NCBI GenBank assembly: GCA_023614405.1
Contig: CM042697.1
Coordinates: 301,406,954 to 301,470,953, forward strand
Length of the DNA stretch: 64,000 nucleotides
Reading direction: 5' to 3'
Source: Avena insularis
Lineage: Eukaryota > Streptophyta > Magnoliopsida > Poales > Poaceae
The number at the start of each line of letters is the position of its first letter. Position 1 is the first letter of the stretch. The notes under the pieces were generated by a model. That model did no database searches and had not been told where the DNA came from. It saw only the letters and a program-made list of their open reading frames with translations. The translations under genes and the position numbers were made by a program. Below, piece by piece: positions 12,569 through 25,100 of the stretch.

Positions 12569-15500
12569 TGTAAGGTTCCCAACCTTTAATAAGGTAGAGA
12601 TCCCTGTGTTTACAATGCTAGTCCTTGGATCAATAGCTAGCATCCACAGTTAAGATGTAATATCAAGATACAAAGGTCATAATACAACTTTATAACCAGG
12701 AATTAAATAAATTATTACATCTTACATAGCTCATTTGGCTATCACATTACATTGCAGCAGAAATCTATAAAGCATGGAGTCCTTCATCTTCAAAGTTCCA
12801 CAGGCAGTCATGTTGGTTGTAGACTTGTAATCCTAATCAATAAACTTCACTAACATCAAACAAACCCGCAACATAATAAGTTGCAGCCACAAGGGTCAAT
12901 ACATTTGAATTGTATTGGCAAGTTTCACTACTATGTAGAAATAAGTGGATCCTATCATTTACATGCATATTTGGCTATGTAGGGTTTAGGCTCTTTTGCA
13001 AAAAGCAATATAGTTTTATCCTATCTTTTCAAAAAAAAAATTTGATCTTTGTCAAATATTTCTAAACTTCTTGGAAAACTCCAAGTGCTTCAAATCCCTT
13101 GTTGTCACCATCAAATTTTACTTTGAGAAATTGGAATGTCGAGATCTTCCATAGCTTCAGGCCTTAGTTGCTCAGTAGTTGTCCATAACCGGGGACACGG
13201 CTAAGTACTTAGAATTTTGATCTTCTGCAGAAGTTGTACACTTTACCCACATGGCACAATCTCATCTTGATGCCACCAGTGGCCGCTGGAAAAGTACTCA
13301 CCAAGATGGAGTACTGGCAGATTGAGAATGTGACAAAGTCTTTCCATAGGAGTCCTCCCAATACACAATGCTAGCTTGTCATCCAGGCACCAATGTAGGG
13401 TTTCAAGTTCCCTTACACAATTCTAGTTAATCTGAAGATGCCAATGCATGGGTCTTCCACTATGTAGTTGACTAAGCTAGAGCCCATTTAGCATGTGGTT
13501 GTACACGGAAGCCACTGTACGAGAAACATGTTCAATCTCTAAGTCCCTGGGTGGTTTTCTTCTAGTGCACATACAAAAAGAGATGGCCATATAAACATGG
13601 TTCCTTTTGTTGCCACCTTGTCCAAAACTTGAGTATCCTTGTCCACCCAGGTGGTTCATTGAGTACTTGTTTTATTATATAACACATATGTCTTTTCAAC
13701 TCTTCATATAATCATAACATGTATCCCATCCCAAATATATAGTAGGGCTAAGCATACTACAACTACAATGTTTCCACTAAGGAATATATAAGGGTATCCT
13801 AATAGGATTTAGCATAGCATAAAATATAGTAATCCTTATCATGCATGTTACAAAATCCACTAAGTGTAATGAAAATAGTAGGACTTGGATGATAGTGTCA
13901 CTTGACTTTTTAGTAGAGAATGCTGGTTCACTTCTTGATCTTGCTAATATCACACTCTTCTAACTTCACTACAAATCAATCAAGCAAACACAATTTCAAC
14001 TAGCATTCCAACCAATTTATCACACAAAAAATAATAGAAACAAGGTCATGCATGCAAGCATGCAAAAGATAGTTTTATTTGAAAGAGTGGTTTCTACTAG
14101 GCTCTAAACATTATAAAGTTCAAAAGTGGTCATTTACTAAAGTGGTAAAACCATTTGCAAAAGGTTTTATCTATAAACCATTTTCAAATCAAATCATTAT
14201 TTTATGTGGTTGAAAATGCTTTTAGCAAAGCAATAATCTTTTAAGGGTTCACAAAATATATTTTAATTCTCAAAACTTGGTGTTTAGGGTCAGTAGGTTT
14301 GAATCAAATCATTTCCCAAAGGTTTTACTCAAAAATTATTTCTAAATCATAATCAATATTTTTATTTGACTAGAAATGTGCTACTTCAAATATTTACTCT
14401 TTAACTTCACAAAATACATTTTTAAATCCATAAGTTGGTTCCTATGGTCAGTAGGTTCACAACAAACCATTTTGCAAAGATTTCATATTAAAAATATATC
14501 TAAAACAATTTTTATATTCAAAATAAGCCTACACATGTTTCTGCAAATTCAACCAATTTTCCAGAACAAATCATTAAACAAAGTGCATGGTTGCAAATTA
14601 CTTGTTCTACTGAATCCATTGATATAAAATTTGCAAAATTTGGACGTGTAGAATTAAAGTTATGAAATTTACAAGTTTGCAATTCAATCAGATTCTATTT
14701 TCTGTTTTTAACAAAACCTTGTCCACGTGGCGCTTCCCTACTGGTTGATACCGCTTCGTGCGGATCAGCTTCTGCGAACCGTTAGATTTCATTTGAATCA
14801 CACGGCGCAGATGCACACATACCCCTTCGCTTGAATATAATCCTAGCCACTGGTTAACGATCTAATGGCTCTCAGATGCTTGACCATTGCCTGGTGGCGC
14901 TGCGCGGCGGCGACTGGCGGCGCACGGTCAGACGGTGTGCTTGCCGACGTTGCAAGAAGCAAGGGAGAGGGGGAAATGGCTTACAATGTTCGCAGGGTCC
15001 TGGTGAAGCTCAAGGTGTTGTTGGTTTGGCGAGGGGCGCACCGGAGAGGCGTGGATTGGTCGCCGGAGTCGGTGGTGGCGTCAGGCGGTTCTGTTTGTCG
15101 TCGGGGACGGAGCTGTAGATCGTGCCGAGGCAAAGTAAGTGCACGGTTAGACGCGGGCGAGTGTGGCGTTCACGTGAGCATGATCGAGAGGGCTCGGGGC
15201 GGTCTGGCTTACCAGGGAGACTTCGTCGGAGACAAGACAGACGCGGCGGTGCTCAGGTGATGACGAAGCCAACGATTCGGAGCGCGCGAGAGCGAGTGGA
15301 GCACACGGGCAGATGCGCACGGGTCTGAGGAACAAGCTTGCGTGCTCTGGGAGGCGAGGGGCGGTTGTGGTTCGCCGGAATTGGCCAGGGAACCTCGTCG
15401 GAGCAGAAGGTTTCGAGCTCGCGATTGGAGCAGCCCGGTGGCAGAGAGGAGGGGAGAGTGAGGGGAAAGCGAGAGGAGACGTGGGCGTTTATCTACGCGT

Positions 15501-16505
15501 GGTCACCGGAGGATTTAAGGCCATCATCAACGCGAATTCAACGCCGGAGTTACTGACAGAAACGGTGAGGGGGAACGGTCGAGTGGAGACGATGACTGCG
15601 TGGCATGGTCCGGCCGGCGAGTGACAGAGAGGCACAGGTCCACTTATGCTGCTCTCAAGGGTGTCTGTTCAAAAAAAACGGTTCAGCGCGAGGTGAGTAG
15701 GTGGGATGGACTGCTGGGCTTGCTGGGCCTATTATATAGGCTGTTTTGTTTGATTTTTTTTATTCTGAAAGCTTTTTCTTTTTCCATTTGGAATTTCTGT
15801 TTTGATTTTATTCAAACAATTCAAATACCCAAATGAATTCAAACCTTTGCCAAACTTTGTGTAGATTTTAATTCTGTTTAACAACACAAATCAAAGTCCA
15901 AAACAAAATGATTTTTTTTTAGGATCCATTAATAATTAAATAAATAGACCTTAGTCTTAATTCAAATAGGATTTGATTTATTTAAAAACTCTATTTGAAA
16001 TCTAGAATAATACCAAAACCATTTCAGTAGGTTTTATTTGAATAAATAAAACACTTGGAAAACTTATTTAAAATAAATTAACAAGTTTTAGTGTTTATTT
16101 AAAATGGAAAAGCCTTTACTTAAATAAAATTGGATATTAATAAATCCTCATTATTTTATTTAAATAAACCTTTACTCTTTTTATCAAATAGAAATATTTT
16201 ATTTCAAAAGCTTGGCCAAGATTTAATTTGGCTCTATAAAATAATCTTTATTTATAATTCTACCTTTTCTTTTGAAAACCAAATCTTTTTATTAAAAGAT
16301 CCAAAAATAGTAATTCCAACTATCATAACTTTATTTATTAATTGTTTATCTTTTTAAATCCCTTTAGGACTTTATTTGATCAAAATAGGTTTTGATGTTT
16401 CCAATTGGAATCAAAAAGTTTCTTCTCACCCTAAATTTCAAAAAAAAATTATTTATTTTATTTATTTTTCACATTTCAAAATTTGCAAAATTTTGGGATG
16501 TGACA
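12569..16505 (-). mobile_element. Solo LTR of family Z (3.94 kb) inside the Copia gag
   Basis: In minus orientation it starts TGTCACATCCCAAAAT and ends GGTTGGGAACCTTACA. TTCCG flanks it on both sides (12564-12568 and 16506-16510). No internal gene region or second LTR is present, so it is a solo LTR left by recombination between the two LTRs of a former element. Its element-end part, 12569-13040, matches 1-513 in reverse complement. The middle (about 14860-15720) is GC-rich and the rest AT-rich. ORFs in the GC-rich part have no recognisable domain. A possible TATA sequence lies near 15731-15740. Confidence 0.9.
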
Positions 16506-17290
16506 TTCCGCTTCCAGTGATCCTCTCCCTTGCAGTAAAAGCACTCAGTATCAGGCTTAGGTCCAGCCTTGGTTTTCTTCGCCGGTGCGGCAACTTTCTT
16601 ACCACCCTTCTTGAAGTTTCCCTTTTGCTTAGACTTGACTTTCTTGAATTTGGTGGTCTTATTGACCATCAACATTTGGTGCTCTTTCTTCATCTCCACT
16701 TCTGCAGATTTTAACATGGAGAAGAGTTTTGGCAACTGCTTGTTCATGCTTTGCATATTGTAGTTCATCACAAAGTTCTTGTAAATTGGTGGTAGTGATT
16801 GGAGGACACGGTAAATCCCCAAAACATTAGGAATCACTATACCCAAGATTTGGAGTTTGTTTGCGTGCCCAGACATCTTAAGCACATGCTCACTGACGGA
16901 GCTGCCCTCTTCCATCTTGCAGTTAAAGAACTTTTCAGAAGCCTCATAACTCTCAACTGCCGCGTGAGTCTCAAATATCAATTTGAGTTCACGGATAATA
17001 TCATGTGGGTCATGGTTCTCAAACCTTTTCTGAAGCTCCGATTCCAAACCATACAAGATAGCACACTGAACTGTGGAGTACTGATTCTTCCGAGCAAGGT
17101 AAACATTCTTTACTTCATCGGTAGCATCAGCTGCAGGCAGGTCACCCAGCGGTGCATCCAGCACATAGGTCAAATTACCAGCATTGAGGACAATCGTCAA
17201 ATTGCGGAACCAATCCGCGAAGTTGCTTCCATTGTTTTTCAACTTTTCTTTCTCTAGGAACGCATTAAAATTGATGATAGGGGCCGCCAT
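16506..17290 (-). pseudogene. Copia gag, split in its zinc knuckle
   Basis: The start at 17290 gives MAAPIINFNAFLEKEKL, the conserved N-terminus of BARE1/Angela gag. An upstream in-frame ATG adds 7 residues without family support. The capsid-like domain fills about residues 10-215, followed by a Lys-rich linker. The CCHC knuckle begins at residue 250 with CFYCKGEDHWKRN. The final Cys is on the far side of the solo LTR: the sequence resumes as TTGC right after the duplicated TTCCG (12564-12568). The insertion therefore cuts the knuckle one residue before its last zinc ligand. Gag normally forms the virus-like particle in the cytoplasm and binds RNA. No other break is seen in this part. Confidence 0.92.
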
Positions 17291-18468
17291 TGATCTACAA
17301 CATATTTGCAATAGTTTAGACTAAGTTTATGACAAATTGAGTTCTAATTAATAGTTAAATTAATCTAGGTGAACTCCCACTCAAAAAAATATCCCTCACA
17401 TTGTTTTAGTGATCACACGAACCAAATCCACCACATCAAAACCGATCATCACGAGAGTTGATGTAGCTTCAATGGAGAATAATCAACATGTTCATCATAT
17501 GTACTATATGACTCATGCTTTACCTTTCGGTGATCCGTGTTCCGAGACCATGTCTGTACATGCTAGGATCGTCAAGATCAAACCTTAGCTTCCGCATGAG
17601 CAAATCTGGCTTGCTCACATTGTATACACTTGCAGAATCTAACACACCCGATCATCACGTGGTGCTTCGAAACAACAAGCTTTAGCAACGGTGCTTACTA
17701 AGGATGAACACTTTAAAACTTGAAATTGATGTGCATGAGGGATCATCTTATAATGCTACCGTCGTTAACTAAGCAATACAAGATGCATAAAGGATTAGCA
17801 TCACATGCAATTCATAATATGTGATATGATATGGCCTTTCTTCTTTGTGCTTCCGATCTCCATCTTCAAGCACGAACATGATCTCCATCATCACCGACAT
17901 TGCATCAAGGTCAATGACGCTGCTCCATGGTTGTCGTCCACTAGCTTCAACTATTACAACTACTTTGAATAGACACGCGGGTCTTAATAGAAATTAAAAA
18001 CAACCATATGGCTCCTGCCGGTAGCCAACTTACAATAAGGATCATTGCATACATCAAATATAATCACAATCATGTCCATATCACATCACAGCACACCCCT
18101 GCAAAACAAAGTTAGACGCCTCTAATTTTCTTTGCATATTTTACGTGGTATGGGGCTTTCAGTAAGTGTCGCTCTAACTTACGAAGAAGAACCACAACGT
18201 TGATGTTTGAACTATCAAGTGCCTGTTGTAAATTGGATCTATACTATAATGGGAGACACAGACACCCGCAAAGCCACTTATGCAATACAAGTTGCATGTT
18301 GAGCATGGAGCAAGTCTCATGAACGATGTCATGTAAGGTTAGCCCGGGCCGCTTCATCCCATCATACCGCAAGATGCAAAGTACACAAGAAGCAATTAAT
18401 AATAAAAGCACCACCGCCCATAATGACCATTGTGTTCTACTCGTGCAACAGATCTACATATAGACACG
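17291..18468 (-). other. Untranslated leader of the Angela-like element
   Basis: About 1.2 kb lies between the primer site and the gag start. A long leader of this kind is usual in BARE1-type elements and carries packaging signals. No ORF of note is seen. Confidence 0.75.
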
Positions 18469-18480
18469 ACTCTGATACCA
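18469..18480 (-). promoter_or_regulatory. Primer binding site of the Angela-like element
   Basis: On the minus strand TGGTATCAGAGT lies one base after the 5' LTR end. It matches the initiator-Met tRNA primer site except for the last base. Confidence 0.9.
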
Positions 18481-18481
18481 C

Positions 18482-20409
18482 TGTAGGGGGTTCGTAGCAT
18501 GGAAAACAAAAAAATTCTACTGCATGCAAACAAACAAGCCAAGATCTATCTACTAGATTGTAGCAACGAGTCGATAGAGGAACTCACCCTCGAAGATTCC
18601 AAAGCGGTTAACGAGAGCAGATTCTCGTGGGTGATGTAGTCGTACTCTTGCCGATCTCAAGATCGTGTAGACGATCCTTCCGGCCAAGGCTCGCGTTAGC
18701 GCCTTCAGTCGGTCACACGTTCGGTACTCGATGAAGACCTTCCTATCCCTTGTTCCAGCAGGAAGCGGAGGTTGTAGCACTCTCCTCGCGATTCCGGCAG
18801 CACAACGACATGGTATCGGAAGTAGAGGGGAGATCTCGCAGGGCTTCGCCTTAAGCCAGAGCGAGTATGGTGAACTATGAGAGAGGCCTTGGCGATCTAG
18901 GGTTTAGAGGCACCAAGGGGAGAGAGCTAGGCCGGAGGCTAGGGCTTGGGGAGGGCCCCAACTCGGCGGCTAGGAGGAAACCCTAGGGCGGCGGCGGCGA
19001 CTTGGTGGCCGGCGGCTAGGGTTAGGGTTTGGTGGAGAGAGGTGTATATCTAGAGGGGCACCCATGCCCCTCCTTTTATAGGTGGGAGGGCGCGGCCAAG
19101 GGGGAGGGAGTCCTCCCCCAAGTCGGCCTCCTTGGCCGGCAGTGGAGGGAGGAGTACTTCCTCCCCAAGTAGGTTTCCTACTCTCCCTCCACCAAGCAAA
19201 CTTGTCGTTTGACTTTTCAAATTGGCGTTTGACTTTTCAAACTAGGATTTGATTTATCCCTTTATTTTGCTCAGCCATGATACCTAGTACATGATGCAAC
19301 CATTCCACATTGTTATGACACATTCATGTACCCTTCCCCTCCGGAGTGTCGGACCTTCCAGAACCTTCTAGAACATTCCCGATGGAAACACCGGAATCAT
19401 TCCCCAACTCTGAAACAGAACTTTCCTTATATGAATCTTATTCTCCGGACCATTCCGGATCTCCTCGTGATATCCCGGATCCCATCCGAGACTCCGAACA
19501 ACATTCAGTCTCTTACTCATCATTCCATAACTACTCAACAACATCGAATCCTTAAGTGTGTCTCACTACGGTTCGTGAATTATGCGGACATGATCGAGAC
19601 ACTTCTCCGAACAATAACCAGTAGAGGAATCTGGAAATTCATATGGCTCCCACATATTTCTATTATTACTTTGCGATCGAATGAACCACTTACATACGAT
19701 ACCAATTTCCCTTTGTCTCACGATAGTTTACTTATCCGAGGTTTTGATCGTCGGTATCTCTGCATACCTAGTTCAACCTCGTTACCGATAAGTACTCTTT
19801 TCTCGTTCCCGTGGTATGTGATCCCTTGTGAGCCAGTCACATGCTTGCAAGCCAATTGGATGACATTCCACCGAGAGGGCCCAGAGTATATCTATCCGTC
19901 ATATGGATGGACAAATCCCACTCTTGATCCATGTGTCTCAACCCATACTTTCCGAACACTCAATGCCACCTTTATAGCCACCCAGTTACGGTGTGGTGTT
20001 TGATGTCATCAAAGCATCCTTACGGTGATGGTGATTAGCATGATCTCATGGTCGAAGGAATTAGGTTACTATGTATCAGAAAGCTTATAGCAATTGAACT
20101 ATTAAAATGACTTGATCTTTATGCTATGCTTATCTATAGGAGTATGTCCATCATACCATTCTCCTAATGATATGATCTTGTTGTTAACAACATCTCAATG
20201 TTCATGATAGGGAAACCACAATCATTTATTAACCAACAAGCTAGCATTATGAAGAGGCTTTACTAGGGACTCTAATTTAGTTTACAAATCACACAAGTAT
20301 TAATGTTTCCTGGTTAATACTATTATAGCATGAATGTAAACATTTATCATAAACACAAAGATATAATAATAACTACATTTATTATTGCCTCTAGGGCATA
20401 TCTCCAACA
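18482..20409 (-). repeat. 5' LTR of the Angela-like element
   Basis: It pairs with 7436-9357. The outer boundary TGTTGGAG is at 20409 and is followed by the TTATA duplication. The leader part holds CCGG-rich sequence that has diverged from the partner mostly by transitions. Confidence 0.92.
19072..19081 (-). promoter_or_regulatory. TATA box of the 5' LTR
   Basis: CTATAAAAGG on the minus strand, conserved between both LTRs. It is the likely promoter of the retrotransposon transcript. Confidence 0.7.
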
Positions 20410-22184
20410 TTATATGTACCACATTTGGATTTATTTGTTTTTCTTGGATCTTCTTGATTGACTAGACCTGTACATGAAGTTTGACTTGGTGTGCAAATGC
20501 ATGTTGCAACATCCAATCATTACTTGATGTTATAGATCTAGATAGAATAAAGGAATTCGTGTGAGGGAGTGACAAGTTCCAAAGACCAAGATGAAGACTT
20601 ACATGAAGAATGAAGCCAAGTGTAAGGAGTATCAAAACAATTTGAAGGATGGATCAAGTTCAGGTCATTCTTAGTCAGCAACAAGAGGAGTATTAGTGTA
20701 GAATATAAGGAGCAACAAGAAGTGATGAAATTAATTTCACCTAAAATAGGTAGTGTTGCTAAGAAGTGAAGGAAGTAGTTGTACCAAGTTCATGGAAATC
20801 TCATGAATAAGAGCAAAGAAGAAGCTTTAGAACAAAAAAAATGGTATTCAAGCTCTGACAATTCAGAGAGAATACCAGTAGTATGTCAGATACCATAAGG
20901 TAATCCATACACCCTAAGATGGTCCGTAGCTGGTATGTGGTCCACAGCTGATATTTGGTTGACTTAGTTAACCAGATCATCTTAGTATTGCATAAAGAGC
21001 ATAAAACTTGGCCTAATTTAAGTTAACACATAAACGAGTACAAGAATTAAAGCGACCGTCTTTCGAGATTCTTCGCGAAAATAGGCTTACCAAAGACAAA
21101 AAGTTCAAACAGTAAGTAAGATAAATAATGCCGAACGATTCACTTCGGAGATCCACAATTGTGTGGATACACCGTACAATCTTTCATGAGACCCTAACTA
21201 GGTAGAGTATAAGCTAGACAAAGACCTAAATTCTAGTTATAAATCCACTAGTTACTATATACGCACTTTAGAGACCATTAGTAAACCCTAAGGGGGAGAG
21301 TAAACAGTAAATGGAAGTACTGATATCTGAAATCTAGAGTAAAGGTTGGAGAAGAAGTACTAAACTATGGCAACATTAAGCCTTATTTTCATCAGGTTAA
21401 AAGAAGTCATCATTATAAAAGTACTTTCAGAAGTTCGTCTGGATGAAAGATCAAAGTTTATTTCAAGATAGTAGGACTCAAACCTTAAGCTAACTAGTAA
21501 ATGGAAGTTGAAGAAGTACGTAAGGAAATAACAAAAGAGTTTCTAAAGTTTGGTAAGGTAAAAACTTGAAGTAATAAAATAGGATAGTCCTAACAGACTA
21601 ATTCTAAAAGAAACAACTCTTAAGTGATCCTTAAGATAGAATAAAGCACATCCAATTGGACATGTGTAGTGAAACAAGAAATTCCAATGGGTATGGACTA
21701 AATGTGTTCAAATGCAATCTTCAGAAGGACTACCGGTATAAACCATACAATGCCAAATGATAAATATAACCTTTTGGACATAATTATTGTATAAACAAAG
21801 TTTAAAACCCTGTTTTAGTGAGACTTCCTAGACCCTACATAATATTTTAAGGAAGATCGATGATCAAGTAAAGGAGTTGGATTAGGATACCTAATCAGGA
21901 TAAGGAACTAAAGAAGAGACCCCAATTGAAGGAATTTATGATCATGACATATCGCAAGAGGGGGATAGTAAAAGGAACTTGGGATTATTGGAGACATCAA
22001 GTCGAAGATTGCCAAGTATGGTGAGAATTCAAGGAAAAGATTGGGATAGGGAATACTACAATTATTCTAATTTGAGGTTACTATGGAATTGAGAAATGCC
22101 GTAACCAACACAAGTCAATTCTTCATTCCGAAACGTGAGAGTATGCGAACTTCGAGGACGAAGTTTATTTTAAGGGGGAGAGTA
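20410..22184 (+). other. Non-coding LARD internal domain, right part, with polypurine tract
   Basis: AT-rich DNA with no credible ORF follows the right TTATA duplication. The last part, CTTCGAGGACGAAG and then TAAGGGGGAGAGTA at 22171-22184, is the polypurine tract just before the LTR. It resembles the end of Tekay/Del chromovirus pol regions, so a decayed chromovirus ancestry is plausible. Confidence 0.75.
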
Positions 22185-25100
22185 TGTAACAACCCAGCAT
22201 TAGAGCTTAGAAATAAGCTGAAATCAGATGTGTGCATTGCATTCATGCATAGAAAATCTGAATAATTTTCGTGCTTTTCAACAAAACTTGTCAAAGTGAT
22301 GGAAGCTTCTCTCAACTTGATGGAATTGAAGTAGATCATCAAGTTGATTGCGATAAGTTTCAATATGACCTTTGATAAAACCTTATTTTTGGCAAACATG
22401 ATTTGATCTAAGGGTAGATCAAATGTCATAAAACTAAACTACAACATATTACTTAATGATTGATATCTGATCCTTATGTGATCATTCCATTGTATTCATC
22501 ACAACAAACTATAAATACCAAGTTATGGATACAACTCAAGTAACAAGAATTTAATAACTAAAGCTTGACCTATCTTAATCTTATATATCTCTACCATGAG
22601 GATCATGGTAATACTTCACCCTAACTCTTTAGTTATATGGAGTAGGCAGGAAACCAAGCCAAGACCATTCACCACATATCTTTATTTCCAAATAAATCCT
22701 TACCATCTCTATTGAATCATATTCTAATAGTTGTTGTTCATCAATGTTGAGTAATCAACTATTGATTCACCAATTCTTAAACTATCAATTATTGGTTTAT
22801 CAACTCTTGTCCTTATCATAGCATTCACCTAAGGCCTATAAATAAAGAAGTAAGAAGAGGTAAATAGTAATGCTAGTTTTAGATATCATCCATAGGATGG
22901 GAGTGATTGAAGGGAATCAAATCAATATGGTAATTGAAGGAGTTAACTCACTCCTGAATGGATAGAAGAGTTATATGGTAGATATAATTATATGGTAACA
23001 AAGAAGATCATAGGGAGGAATTCTGAATGAATGATATCTCTTAGTCCAATAGAAATAAACAGAACATAATTATAATACAACTGTAATGTTGTATGGATGA
23101 AAACCTTGATTAGCCAACTGGAAAACCAAGCCATAAATGATCAAAGGATTATAATGATCATGCTTTAGTCACCAAGATTGAATGCTTATATCATGTATAA
23201 GTGACATTGGTGGATAAAACATGATTGAACCCTAGTATAGTTATGTTATTCTAGGTTAGCCAAGACAAGTCACCATGATATGATGTAAAGTTTGTATATA
23301 AGATACTAGAGTTAAGTAGATATAAGATAGTATAGTTAAGCTAAAGCTAGAGTAGCATGAGTTATTGAAGTAGTGTTATTCCTCTTAAAGAATAGTAAGC
23401 TTTTGAGGAAAGTAGTTTTGATATATACATCTACTGGAGTAATATTAGTGGTGGATGATTAAGGAAGAGTATAAATGGAGTTAGAAGTAACTAATTATTG
23501 GATTGGAGGTTATCAACAGTAGAGTAGTTGATATAACCAAGTATGGATATGAGAATATTATGAAAGCTTTAGTGTCAAGCTCTTTGGATTTATAAATATA
23601 TTTAGAAGAAAAAAAGGTGGATAAGAATATTCTTGTGAAGTAAAGCTCCTCATGTTAACACATGATGATGGATAGGAAGAAGTAGTATATTTAGGAAAGG
23701 AATTCCTTAATCAGGAATCCAAGATTGTGAATTATGGAAGATAGAAATTCTTGGTAAACACTAAACCCTAAATCTTTAATTATATAATATCCATTTCATC
23801 TGATTGATCTATCATCTTATTTCCACAAATATTTATAGGAATATTTTCCTATAGTAAATCACTCAAGCATATCTTTGCCACTGCAAACATTAAAATAATA
23901 TGTGCCTGAAAACTATAATTATCAATTCTCTCTCATAGTTCATTCCAGAGAATAACCTTACTGTTTTGAGAGGTGATATCCTTCCTGATCACAAACCTGA
24001 GGGCAACATGTCTTCACCCATAGTGTTCATCCACATTCAGAAAATAATACAATTATTTTGAATCTCCTAAAGAGATCATGGTAAATATTTATAATTCAAA
24101 ACCCTAACTTCTATTTCAATCATGACTATCAATATATAAGTAAGGTCATGACCAAGATTATTAAAACAATATTCACCCATTAGTGGAATTAGGACAATAG
24201 AAGTTACTATATTATGAACTTTAAAAAATTAAAACATCTTATATAATGATTGCTACATAAAAATAAATATGGATATAATCCTGGCATGTCCTTAGCTATC
24301 TTAAACTATTCTCATTATATTCATTAAGAGTAAACAGAAATCATTTTATAAGATCATAAACAAATCTTAAAACTCTAAAACCCTAATTTCTACTCCTTCT
24401 ATTTTATATAAGAACCTCTCATATGATTAGGTATTATAGAGTACAAAAAGAGTAAATAAATAAAGTATCTCATAATAATAATAATTCATACCAGAATCTT
24501 AAGTACATCTACACAAACTTGCAATTCATTAAAGAATAAATTCTGATAAACTCAAAAACAAATACAAGATGCAATTCTAAAAAACAAAACAGAAAACAGA
24601 AAATAAAAACGAACAAAAAAATAGTTTTTGGCCGCAGCCCATCTCTCCTCTCCATTATCTACCGCCCACGTACAACCCACTTCGGCCCAACGACCATCCC
24701 AGCTCGTCTTGCTCTGTGACTGACAGGTGGGACGTTGCCATGGATCGCGGGTTGAGGCAGAAGTTTTTCCAGAGGGTTTTCCGCAAAAATGACGTTGTCG
24801 TCTTCCTTGTGCGTCACAAGCTGCTCGCTGGAAAGACCGCCGCCGCCCGATGTCGTCACCGTCGTTAGCCGGAAGTTGAGATCCTCGCCGCTGGCCCAGA
24901 GTAGAATAAGAAGTCCACCATGACACCCTGCCTCATTCCTATCCCCATCTCTTCCCTTATCCTCTCTGTTTCGCAAGGGATTGAAACCCTAGCTCACCGG
25001 AGCCACACCTCATCGTCGGTAAAGTTCGCCTCGGAGGCCGTGAACTGGACAAGGAGAAGCGCCGTCGCATGTAGATCATCTAAGAAGAACGCAGTGTCAA

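Larger units (their letters stand above)
7436..20409 (-). mobile_element. BARE1/Angela/WIS-type Ty1/copia retrotransposon with a nested solo LTR
   Basis: The element lies on the minus strand and is flanked by TTATA on both sides (7431-7435 and 20410-20414), a 5-bp target duplication. LTRs of about 1.92 kb (7436-9357 and 18482-20409) start TGTTGGAGATATGCCC and end CCCCTACA in element orientation. The primer site, a short polypurine tract, gag and pol lie between them in the BARE1 order. Without the nested 3.94 kb solo LTR the element is about 9.0 kb, normal for this family. Gag is split and pol carries a nonsense codon and frameshifts, so it is not autonomous now. Confidence 0.93.

Noticed and set aside
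14865..15624. GC-rich ORFs in the solo LTR
   Set aside because: Several overlapping frames in the GC-rich leader block of an LTR; composition explains the open frames.
19326..20003. 225-residue ORF in the Angela LTR
   Set aside because: It lies wholly within the 5' LTR on the antisense strand. The other LTR has the same sequence with stops, and no domain is visible.
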